Assembly: GCA_016185725.1 (NCBI GenBank)
Contig: JACPNA010000050.1
Location: 1 to 36,639 of the forward strand
Source: Candidatus Woesearchaeota archaeon
Lineage (GTDB): Archaea > Nanobdellota > Nanobdellia > Woesearchaeales > GW2011-AR9
Length of the DNA stretch: 36,639 nt
Direction of reading: 5' to 3'
Part shown: in pieces, positions 1 through 6,058 of the stretch
How positions within the stretch are numbered: position 1 is the first letter of the stretch
Layout: the number at the start of each line of letters is the position of its first letter
Translations under genes and position numbers: made by a program
Notes under the pieces: model-generated
What the model was told of the DNA's origin: nothing
Databases searched by the model: none
What the model saw: only the letters and a program-made list of their open reading frames with translations

Positions 1-124
1 AGTATACCTGCTCTTCTCTTTGGTTAGCGGTGTAATATTTATAATTTGTCCCATGGTGGTGATAAAACACCTACAGAATTTAATATTTTACCTAAGTAAT
101 GGGATAAATAAATATAATGAAGCA

Positions 125-292
125 TCACTTTCTCTTTTTTAGGCGTGATTTTTTACCTTTTATCCCTTTTCTATGGCGTGCTTTAGCTAGTTTTATTAGT
201 TTGGCGACTTTTGTTTCTTTACCTTTAGTGCTTTTTTTCCTGCCTTTGTTTTTGCTTTTTACAGCTTTCTTCTTTCGTTTTATTTTTTTCAT
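125..292 (-). CDS. Small Lys/Arg-rich basic protein (55 aa)
   Basis: An ATG at 292 opens a 55-codon frame ending in TGA at 125-127. Well over a third of the residues are Lys or Arg (it begins MKKIKRKKKAV and ends KSRLKKRK), with no acidic stretch, no Cys and no membrane segment, so it would be expected to bind nucleic acid. It follows the structured RNA candidate at 325-530 on the same strand by about 30 bases, and no separate TATA box is obvious, so the two could share a transcript. I do not recognise the family. The opposite strand reads as a Phe-rich frame that is simply the complement of this Lys-rich one. The call rests on composition and context only. Confidence 0.45.
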   Translation of the reverse strand: MKKIKRKKKAVKSKNKGRKKSTKGKETKVAKLIKLAKARHRKGIKGKKSRLKKRK

Positions 293-324
293 CGTGGAAA
301 TTTAATAAAGGATTGTATAAGACT

Positions 325-530
325 GGACTCGGTGAAAAAGTGCCTTAAACAACCACCAACTACAAACTTAACCTGTCGGCTTGTTTTAAAGGTTATCTTC
401 TTCGTTCCTTAATCAAGCTTAACGGGTACAGGTTTCGTCTGGTGAGTTATAGTCCAGCCACCAGATTAATGGCTAAATACCCGACATAGGCAGCTAAGGT
501 AACACTCTTTTCAGAGCAACCGAATTGTCC
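325..530 (-). ncRNA. Unassigned structured RNA candidate (about 206 nt)
   Basis: Read on the minus strand, the 5' end (GGAC at 530-527, CGGT at 522-519) pairs with the 3' end (GTCC at 328-325, ACCG at 333-330), closing a terminal helix. Inside are a hairpin CTCT-GAAA-AGAG with a GNRA tetraloop (516-505) and a nested pair: CGGGTA (483-478) with TACCCG (428-423) enclosing TCTGGTG (465-459 read 5'-3') with CACCAGA (444-438). No reading frame of note covers it. A TATA-like box lies about 25 bases upstream of the predicted 5' end. I looked for RNase P, SRP and tRNA hallmarks and did not find them, so its class is open. Confidence 0.45.
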
Positions 531-555
531 TTATTAATGGAAGAAACGAATAATA

Positions 556-564
556 GTATATATC
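556..564 (-). promoter_or_regulatory. TATA box for the structured RNA
   Basis: GATATATAC on the minus strand preceded by an A-rich element (AAAAAGA), a good archaeal BRE/TATA arrangement. Its centre is about 30 bases upstream of the helix-closed 5' end at 530. Confidence 0.45.
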
Positions 565-686
565 TCTTTTTAGAGAAAATGGGATAAATAGAGGAGAAGG
601 AGTAGGGAAGAAGGAACAGGGCAGGGCTATCAAGTGTATTGTTATTACTATTTCTCCTTTAAATAGAAGATTATATTGGTCACAAG

Positions 687-866
687 AAATGAAGTTACTG
701 CTTCATTTTAGATATAGCAAATGTGTTAAATAATCGTACTTTTATTCACACATTTGTTTATTAGTAATTGTGAACAAATATACGAAAATAATTCACAGTT
801 ACTATATTGGTGTAGAGAGGTATGAAATTAGGTAGTTTCTTGATTTCTTGTGAAGCTTTTGCTTCA
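687..866. repeat. Hairpin-rich intergenic stretch (four inverted repeats)
   Basis: The 400-base gap upstream of the protease gene contains four stem-loops and no credible gene. They are AAATGAAG/CTTCATTT (687-694 with 701-708), CAAATGTGT/ACACATTTG (718-726 with 748-756), TAGTAAtTGTGAA/TTCACAgTTACTA (762-774 with 792-804, one mismatch) and TGAAGC-TTTT-GCTTCA (851-866). The second resembles the 40-bp hairpin at 30497-30536 in layout (AGCAAAT arm). They could be operators, small transcripts or decayed mobile hairpins. Confidence 0.6.
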
Positions 867-923
867 TCTTGTGTGGGCAGCTGAAGGGTAGTTTTCTTTT
901 GTGAGTAGTAAACGTCTAGAACA

Positions 924-933
924 TTTTATAAAG
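924..933 (+). promoter_or_regulatory. TATA box of the protease gene
   Basis: TTTTATAAAG centred about 27 bases before the ATG at 955, which implies a leaderless or nearly leaderless mRNA and supports that start. Confidence 0.6.
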
Positions 934-954
934 ATATTCATTGCTTAGAGGGCG

Positions 955-2067
955 ATGAGATATGGGAGATTAGCAAGGGCAGGATTAGTGGCATTAGTGA
1001 TGAATTATTCTTGTAAATTTGAAGAGCAATTAGATAATATTATACGAGATAAAGAAATACAAGAGGAAGATCATAAACCGGTTATTTTTCAGGAAAATGA
1101 AGCAATGCCAATTGCGTTTAGGTATACAGATTTAAGTAAGGTAAAACCACAGTATCAAAAGGCAGTATTGAATTTAACACGGTTATATTCCGTTTCTGAA
1201 AATGGATTATTAAGAGGAACGGCGGTACTTATTAATCCGACGCAAGTATTGACGGCGTATCATGTCATTAACAGCATGACGTTAGAATATATTATTCAAA
1301 ATGAAGATGGCGGCTTGGTAGGAATTCGAGATTGGGTTCAAAATATTGAATCTGATGATGTTGCGGATATTGCGTTGATAAATCTAAATGTTAAAGTAAT
1401 GGCTCATCCGAGTTTACAGTTTTATGATAAGCCAATTATAGAAAGATTGCCTATTGCATTGATTACATATAATGAAGAGAGGGTAACTATACAAGAAGGG
1501 GAGATTACATATTTATATACGGAGAACGGAAGAAATAAGTTTGTAACGAATATTGCAATTATTCCGGGAAATAGCGGAGGAGTGTATGTTGATCAACGAG
1601 AAGGAAAAATTGTGGGAGTTATTACACATGGTTCAGAACTATTCAGTTTTGGACCGAGTATTCATACGTTGAGTATTAAAACACGAGAAAGAGTTCTGAC
1701 CATAGATGAAGAAAAAAGAATTGAAGTGTATGAGCAAGGGAAAGAGCTGGAAAAGAGAAAGGCATTGTTAAGTTATGAAGACTTTGTAAGAGGAGATTTT
1801 TATTTAAATGATACGCAAAAAGGAGTAGAAATTTGCTCTCAACAAAATTTAGATTATTTATTGGAAAAATCGAGGTGTGAGTATAGGTATGCGTTTAAAA
1901 CGGTTAAAGGTATACGGAAAACAGAGATGGTAGAAGAAGGCAAGGGGAGAGGTATAATTGAATTAATATTCCAAGATGGCCGAACGTATGAGAAAAGCTG
2001 GACTTTTGAAAATCCTGTTGATGGTACAAAGGATAGTTTTTTGACAACTGTTTCGGGAAATTGGTGA
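955..2067 (+). CDS. Trypsin-like (S1-fold) serine protease, probably exported
   Basis: 370 residues. The chymotrypsin-fold triad is visible: His103 in TAYHV, Asp138 in DDVADIAL and Ser207 in PGNSGG, in the usual order and spacing for HtrA/V8-type proteases, with GTAVLINPTQVLTAYH as the first strand pair. The N terminus has a basic start and a short hydrophobic stretch ending in NYSC (Cys20), so it may be a lipoprotein or weakly signal-anchored; the lipobox is poor. No PDZ domain is recognisable. The C-terminal 130 residues are unassigned and contain two Cys residues (294 and 305) close together. The gene stands alone, is followed by a convergent tRNA gene, and has its own TATA box at 924-933. 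Substrate unknown; protein quality control or attack on external protein are both possible. Confidence 0.85.
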   Translation: MRYGRLARAGLVALVMNYSCKFEEQLDNIIRDKEIQEEDHKPVIFQENEAMPIAFRYTDLSKVKPQYQKAVLNLTRLYSVSENGLLRGTAVLINPTQVLTAYHVINSMTLEYIIQNEDGGLVGIRDWVQNIESDDVADIALINLNVKVMAHPSLQFYDKPIIERLPIALITYNEERVTIQEGEITYLYTENGRNKFVTNIAIIPGNSGGVYVDQREGKIVGVITHGSELFSFGPSIHTLSIKTRERVLTIDEEKRIEVYEQGKELEKRKALLSYEDFVRGDFYLNDTQKGVEICSQQNLDYLLEKSRCEYRYAFKTVKGIRKTEMVEEGKGRGIIELIFQDGRTYEKSWTFENPVDGTKDSFLTTVSGNW

Positions 2068-2076
2068 ATGAAAAAG

Positions 2077-2206
2077 CGCCCCTGACCAGACTTTCTAACT
2101 GATGTCCTTATGTTAATGGAAATCAATTTTTGAACTGGTGACCTGATGGTCTCTTTTTCTGTTGGGAACTAACAGCCATCCGCTCTAACCGCTAAGCCAC
2201 AGGGGC
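2077..2206 (-). tRNA. tRNA-Asn(GUU) with two introns
   Basis: Acceptor arms GCCCCTG (2206-2200) and CAGGGGC (2084-2078) pair, with discriminator G at 2077 and no encoded CCA. The D stem is GCTT/GAGC. The anticodon stem GATGG/CCATC frames the anticodon GUU at 2173-2171. A 19-nt intron (2169-2151) sits at the canonical 37/38 position. The T stem ACCAG/CTGGT is split by a second intron of about 38 nt (2128-2091) between positions 59 and 60; splicing it restores the loop TTCAAAT. The second intron folds on itself (ATTGAT with ATCAGT). The mature RNA would be 73 nt. G73 fits archaeal tRNA-Asn. A T-run follows the 3' end. Confidence 0.9.
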
Positions 2207-2230
2207 GTAGATGGTTAGGAGAGCAATTTA

Positions 2231-2239
2231 TTTATAAAG
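2231..2239 (-). promoter_or_regulatory. TATA box of tRNA-Asn
   Basis: CTTTATAAA on the minus strand, about 29 bases upstream of the tRNA 5' end at 2206. Confidence 0.55.
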
Positions 2240-2251
2240 ATTTTGATATAT

Positions 2252-2341
2252 TAATGAGCGACATAAGTAAATCATTAAATTGTGTCGCTCATTAGATAGT
2301 AAACGACATAATTAAAGCATAATTTTATATGTCGTTTACTA
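2252..2341. repeat. Two adjacent palindromes upstream of the phosphoesterase gene
   Basis: TAATGAGCGACA/TGTCGCTCATTA (2252-2263 with 2283-2294) is directly followed by a perfect 14-bp pair TAGTAAACGACATA/TATGTCGTTTACTA (2297-2310 with 2328-2341). Both arms share a CGACA/TGTCG core. The second palindrome ends 13 bases before the ATG at 2355 and covers the likely TATA region (TTTTATATG), so a repressor binding here would block transcription. TGTCGTTTACT recurs at 3087-3097, just after the gene. Confidence 0.65.
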
Positions 2342-2354
2342 TATATGGGGAGTT

Positions 2355-3062
2355 ATGGAAATCAGCAAGGGCATTGAAATAATAGAAACAGGATTGTTTT
2401 TACGTAAGGAAAAAATCTTGATAATTAATGATTTACATATTGGGTATGAAGAAGCTTTGCATAAAAAAGGAATATTTGTGCCAAAGTTTCAGATTAAAGA
2501 AATTATATCATTGTTGGAGATAATTATTATTAAAGTACAACCTAAGAAAATTGTGCTGAATGGGGATGTTAAACATGAGTTTGGGAAGGTATTAAGGCAG
2601 GAATGGAAGGAAGTTTTGCAGTTGATGGATTTTTTACAGAAGAATTGCGAAGAAGTTATTATCATTCAAGGCAATCATGATCCTATTTTAGCACCAATAG
2701 CTATACGTAAAGGGGTTCATTTAGTTAAGGAATATAAAGTCGGCGATGTAATTATTGTGCATGGTGATGAACTGATTGATTGTCAAGAGAAGATCGTGAT
2801 AATAGGGCATGAACATACGGCGATTACGATTCGTGAGGGCGGTAAAAGGGAGAAATATAAATGTTTTCTGAAAGGAAAATGGAAGGGCAAAGAATTGATT
2901 GTCGTGCCTTCATTTAATCCATTGCTGGAGGGAACGGATATTTTGAAAGAGGAGTTATTAAGTCCTTTTTTAGGGGAGATTAATAATTTTGAAGTATATG
3001 TAGTGAGTAAAGGAGAAGTGTTTGATTTCGGGAAAGTGAAGAATATTGTTACGATACAATAA
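2355..3062 (+). CDS. Calcineurin-like metallophosphoesterase
   Basis: 235 residues with the metal-binding motif series of this superfamily: NDLHIG (D-x-H), NGDVKHE, GNHD, HGDE and GHEH. The length and the N-terminal location of the first motif match the archaeal stand-alone phosphoesterases related to SbcD/YkuE. A cytosolic nuclease or nucleotide phosphodiesterase role is likely, with a two-metal active site; the substrate is not evident. The start is supported by GGGGAG just upstream of ATG. The promoter region is filled by the two palindromes at 2252-2341, which suggests local regulation. Confidence 0.85.
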   Translation: MEISKGIEIIETGLFLRKEKILIINDLHIGYEEALHKKGIFVPKFQIKEIISLLEIIIIKVQPKKIVLNGDVKHEFGKVLRQEWKEVLQLMDFLQKNCEEVIIIQGNHDPILAPIAIRKGVHLVKEYKVGDVIIVHGDELIDCQEKIVIIGHEHTAITIREGGKREKYKCFLKGKWKGKELIVVPSFNPLLEGTDILKEELLSPFLGEINNFEVYVVSKGEVFDFGKVKNIVTIQ

Positions 3063-3125
3063 ATTATTGAGAACGGGGTATAATTCTGTCGTTTACTCCA
3101 TCCATTTTTTTCTAGGAAAAATTCT

Positions 3126-3257
3126 CTATTCTTTATATGGTTTGGGCAGAGTATATGGTTCGTGAACAGGGTGGTCAGCGGTTTCATCAAGCTCATCATT
3201 ATCTGAATGATTAATTTTTTTCTTGCGCTTTCTTGGAGTTGGTTTATTATCGTTCAT
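3126..3257 (-). CDS. 43-residue charged protein, coupled to upstream gene
   Basis: The ATG at 3257 overlaps the TAA of the preceding zinc-motif gene by one base (TAATG), a typical translational-coupling junction, and the frame ends in TAG at 3126. The N-terminal third is basic (TPRKRKKK), followed by an acidic stretch (DNDELDE) and a Pro-rich tail. There are no Cys and no membrane segment. I do not recognise it. The junction and the charge pattern are the only evidence that it is a gene. Confidence 0.45.
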   Translation of the reverse strand: MNDNKPTPRKRKKKINHSDNDELDETADHPVHEPYTLPKPYKE

Positions 3258-3586
3258 TATTCACGAGCTTTTTGGTTATATCCTTTTTGTTTCTGTTGAT
3301 GATAAGAACAGAAAACTATTCTGGGCAGGGCTTTTTTATGACAACGCACACAAAGGCTTCGAGATTTGTGTTCAGAATAGAAAGAACGGCGTTCTTTGTT
3401 CAAACGAGATTTATTCTCATGATAAAATTTAAGGAAGCGGTTGGGATATTCCTTTGGTTTTTTTTGAAATAGGGATAGAGTTGTTTTCTTAAGTTGTTTA
3501 TGGGGTGATTTTATCTTCGTTTTTGCTTTCTTTTCTTGCGAAGATAGTTTTTTTAATTTTAATTTATTAATCCATTTTCTGAACAT
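3257..3586 (-). CDS. Basic protein with a C-x2-C...C-x2-H zinc motif
   Basis: 109 residues. The N-terminal 75 residues are rich in Lys and Arg. The C-terminal part has Cys79-x2-Cys82 and Cys93-x2-His96, a treble-clef or zinc-ribbon-like pattern seen in small archaeal and phage nucleic-acid-binding proteins. It starts 16 bases after the fpg stop codon with a Shine-Dalgarno-like AGGTG before its ATG, and its stop overlaps the start of the 43-residue gene. The three genes therefore look like one operon with fpg first, so a link to DNA binding or repair is an inference. Overlapping plus-strand frames here are shadows. Confidence 0.7.
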   Translation of the reverse strand: MFRKWINKLKLKKLSSQEKKAKTKIKSPHKQLKKTTLSLFQKKPKEYPNRFLKFYHENKSRLNKERRSFYSEHKSRSLCVRCHKKALPRIVFCSYHQQKQKGYNQKARE

Positions 3587-3602
3587 AGTTTCACCTTTTT
3601 AT

Positions 3603-4403
3603 TTATTTTTGGCATATTGGGCAGTAGAAAGTGCCACGGCCGCTTATATTTATTTTTTTAAGAGGATGTTTTTTGGGGCAGTGTGATTTTTGGTATACGG
3701 CAAGATAGTTCTGAAAATCGCCTTCTCCGTTTAAATGTTCATAATCATCTACGGATGTGCCTTTGTGTTTTATTGCTTGTAATAGGATGCGTTGAATTTC
3801 GTGATATAAGTTGGTTAATTTTTCTGAAGGAATGTCTTGGATTTTCTTTTGGGGATTTATACCTGCATAATATAATGATTCTTGGGCGTAGATATTGCCG
3901 ATACCAGCGATGATGTTTTGGTTCATTAGCTTGGTTTTGATGTTGGCGGAGGGTGATTTTTGGAAAAGCTGTTGGAATTTATCTGCGGTGAAAGATTTAT
4001 CTAAAGGTTCTGGACCAAGAGGAGCTGTAAGTGTATTAAGTTCTGATTGGTTGAGAATATCGAATCGTTCGAAGCGGCGGATAGAGTGGAATGTTAGCAA
4101 AGAATTGTCGTTAAAATAGATTTTAGCAACGCAAAATTTTTCGTTGGTAAATTTGTCTTTGTTTTTGAAATAATGAAAATGGCCGGTTAAACGCAGGTGG
4201 ATAACAATATATTGAGAGTTGTTTAAGGCAATAATAATATATTTGGCACGACGGCACACGTTATTTATGTTTATGTTTTTGATGGTTGATGTTTTTTTAT
4301 CGACAACTTTATGGTCAAGATTTTCTATGCTTAAAATAGTTTTATGATTTATTTCTGAGTTTAATTGGTTGACGATTGTTTCTACTTCAGGTAGTTCGGG
4401 CAT
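3603..4403 (-). CDS. mutM: Formamidopyrimidine-DNA glycosylase
   Basis: 266 residues, the standard Fpg length. MPELPEVET at the N terminus supplies the catalytic Pro2 and Glu3; Lys54 lies in RRAKYI; the H2TH region has NIIAGIGNIYAQE; the C-terminal finger has GRGTFYCPICQ. It removes 8-oxoguanine and ring-opened purines from DNA and nicks the strand. The zinc finger is unusual: the first ligand pair is Cys242-x3-His246 in place of the normal C-x2-C, while Cys261 and Cys264 are intact. Fpg is chiefly bacterial, so transfer is likely. The start sits about 30 bases from a TATA box shared with the divergent gene at 4453. Confidence 0.95.
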   Translation of the reverse strand: MPELPEVETIVNQLNSEINHKTILSIENLDHKVVDKKTSTIKNININNVCRRAKYIIIALNNSQYIVIHLRLTGHFHYFKNKDKFTNEKFCVAKIYFNDNSLLTFHSIRRFERFDILNQSELNTLTAPLGPEPLDKSFTADKFQQLFQKSPSANIKTKLMNQNIIAGIGNIYAQESLYYAGINPQKKIQDIPSEKLTNLYHEIQRILLQAIKHKGTSVDDYEHLNGEGDFQNYLAVYQKSHCPKKHPLKKINISGRGTFYCPICQK

Positions 4404-4427
4404 AGTATGTTAAATGTAATACGCAAG

Positions 4428-4437
4428 ATATATAAAG
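4428..4437. promoter_or_regulatory. Single TATA box serving two divergent genes
   Basis: ATATATAAAG is the only TATA-like element in the 49 bases between the fpg start (4403, minus) and the bPH gene start (4453 or 4459, plus). It lies about 29 bases from the first and 21 or 27 from the second, so it can position TBP for either direction. Confidence 0.55.
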
Positions 4438-4452
4438 TTTTTGCGCTTTTAA

Positions 4453-4947
4453 ATGAATATGGAAGATTTCCACGATAAGGAGGAACGAGTGCTGACCTCA
4501 TTAAAGAAATCACGAATGGCTTTTCTGGTGGAATATGTTTGCGCGTTATTTTTAGGTTTTTTGTTGTTGATGCTCTTCTGGAATAAAATTATTATTCCGG
4601 GTTGGATGTTTAGGGGGGTGATAGTGCTTATTGTAGGGATTGTGGTATTTGCGGAAATTTCCAGAAGGTATACACGATATGTGATAACGCCAAGTAAAAT
4701 GGTAATCATTAAAGGGTTGATTAATGAATATAGAAAGAATATCTATTTCCACCCATTGGCGTATGTTCCTGATTTTGAAGTCAGACAGAGTTTTGGACAA
4801 AGGATGTTGGGTTATGGGACGGTTTCTTTAAGCGGTTCGCAAGGTTATGATTTTTTGATTGAGGATGTTAATAATCCTAATGAAGTTTTGAAGGTTATTG
4901 AAGATTTAGTTAATGCGAGCAAAGATGTAGATAAAAGAAAAAAATAA
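4453..4947 (+). CDS. Membrane protein with bacterial-type PH (bPH) domain
   Basis: 164 residues. A short cytosolic N terminus is followed by two transmembrane helices (about residues 22-43 and 53-68), then a domain beginning RYTRYVITPSKMVI and continuing to VSLSGSQGYDFLI, the pattern of the YdbS/YdbT-like bPH_2 (DUF304) family. A charged tail ends the protein. These proteins are membrane-anchored PH folds of unknown ligand. Two ATGs are possible; the one at 4459 lies 27 bases from the TATA box and fits a leaderless mRNA better than the one at 4453. Convergent with the M15 gene, 6 bases apart. Confidence 0.8.
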   Translation: MNMEDFHDKEERVLTSLKKSRMAFLVEYVCALFLGFLLLMLFWNKIIIPGWMFRGVIVLIVGIVVFAEISRRYTRYVITPSKMVIIKGLINEYRKNIYFHPLAYVPDFEVRQSFGQRMLGYGTVSLSGSQGYDFLIEDVNNPNEVLKVIEDLVNASKDVDKRKK

Positions 4948-4953
4948 ATTTTT

Positions 4954-6046
4954 TTATTTAGAATTGGAATATGGTTCAATATTCCCATTGCCTTTAAAGT
5001 CGCCAAGATTACCTTGCCAGTCAAAATGCATGTAATCTTTTGCATCGGAAAAATCACCACCCCAGCGAAAGTCGTTAGCTTTGAATATTTGAATTATTTC
5101 TTCGGGCAGGTCATAATATTTGCCGTTATATTTTTTACATTCTACTTCGATGCCTTCTTTTGTTTTGTAATAATTGGTGCCATCTGGACGGACTAAACAG
5201 AAGGGATTGGTAGAAGGATTGATGTCAATAGCTAAACCATAACTATGTTTACTGCGTTGTACTATGCCTTTATTATCTAAACAAGTAGTTTTATCTACAA
5301 TATTAACTTTAGGAGAATTGACACAGCGCCAGGTATAAGGCGTGCCTAATTTTAGTTTATAATTTAGATTTTCGGTTTTGATCTCTTGGTCAATTTTTTT
5401 TAGTAAGGGAATGATTACTTTATTTACTTTGATATTATTGCCTTGAAAGGTTAATGAGCCTATTTTAGAATCAGCTGTTTGTTCGGAGGTGGATAAAACT
5501 TGGGGAAAGCATTTACTGGTGCCGGAATATTTAGGAAGAGAAGGGGAGATTAATTGAGCTTGATGCGGTGGTTCATAAACTTCGGCAAAGATTTTCCATT
5601 GTGCTGGCGAAATTTGTGTGTCCAATATTTGGTTAATGTTATTACCTACGTGAGTGCTTATTTTAAAAGCCCAGACTTCATCAATCTCTTTACAGGTTTG
5701 AGAATTAAGACAAGTATAAATAGATGGTTTATCTGGAAGTGATTTTGTGGCGGTATCAAGTCAAAGAAAACCGACCACCACCAGTCAATAGACTGTGGTG
5801 GTCGGTTTTCTGACCATGCTTTTTCCACTTTAAGTGTTAGTGGATGTGTACCACCAGTGAAACACACTGGTGGAAAAAGCATATTTTAGCGGCGCTACTT
5901 TCTCTTGAGGGTGTTATCTGCGGAGTAACTTCTTCCATTGCGGTGATAGGTTCTTCTTCAGGATGTTCTTCTTCTAGAGCGGAGGAGAAGAGGGATAAAG
6001 TTATTATTAAAATTAAAAAGATAAAAAATAGATGATTTAATTTCAT
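4954..6046 (-). pseudogene. Secreted M15 (VanY/D-Ala-D-Ala-type) peptidase, split by a repeat
   Basis: The 5' part (6046 to about 5889) encodes a signal peptide and an acidic linker. The 3' part (from 5757) encodes a Cys-containing module (LNSQTCKEIDEVWA) and an M15 domain with the zinc/catalytic motifs SKHSYGLAIDIN (H-x6-D) and DYMHFDW. Between them lies a 130-bp element that brings stop codons into both frames. Deleting exactly 5759-5888 joins the frames into one 320-codon gene, so this was a signal-bearing peptidase that has been interrupted. M15 enzymes cleave D-Ala or L-Ala-D-Glu bonds of murein stem peptides. As it stands, the catalytic part could only be made from an internal codon such as TTG at 5625 and would lack export. 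It is the last gene of the 15931-4954 operon, 12 bases after the lysozyme-like gene. Confidence 0.85.
5759..5888 (+). mobile_element. Palindromic element, copy A (130 bp, short form)
   Basis: Runs from (A)GTCAAAGAAAACCG to GCATATTTTA. The left half folds as a long hairpin (AAAACCGACCACCAC with its complement, loop around CAGTCAATAGACT). The right half folds as ATGCTTTTTCCAC with GTGGAAAAAGCAT enclosing CCACCAGTG/CACTGGTGG. It splits the M15 gene, and its removal restores the frame with no target duplication. Confidence 0.85.
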
Positions 6047-6058
6047 TTTTGTTAAGAA

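Noticed and set aside
117-305. Plus-strand 62-residue Phe/Leu-rich frame that looks like a membrane protein
   Set aside because: It is the complement of a Lys-rich frame; poly-Lys codons on one strand give Phe/Leu on the other. The minus-strand reading has a normal start and a plausible context.
325-530. RNase P RNA, SRP RNA or intron-bearing tRNA as identity of the structured RNA
   Set aside because: No GAGGAAAGUC/ACAGAAA-type core of RNase P, no SRP helix 8 signature, and no TTCRA T loop were found on either strand.
101-590. AATGGGATAAATA occurring at about 102-114 and 577-589, bracketing the RNA and the small basic gene
   Set aside because: A 13-bp match in AT-rich DNA could be chance, and no other border feature accompanies it, so I do not call it a target duplication.
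2783-3199. Minus-strand 138-residue frame opposite the phosphoesterase gene
   Set aside because: It overlaps a clear metallophosphoesterase on the other strand, whose last motifs lie in this region, and has no protein features of its own.
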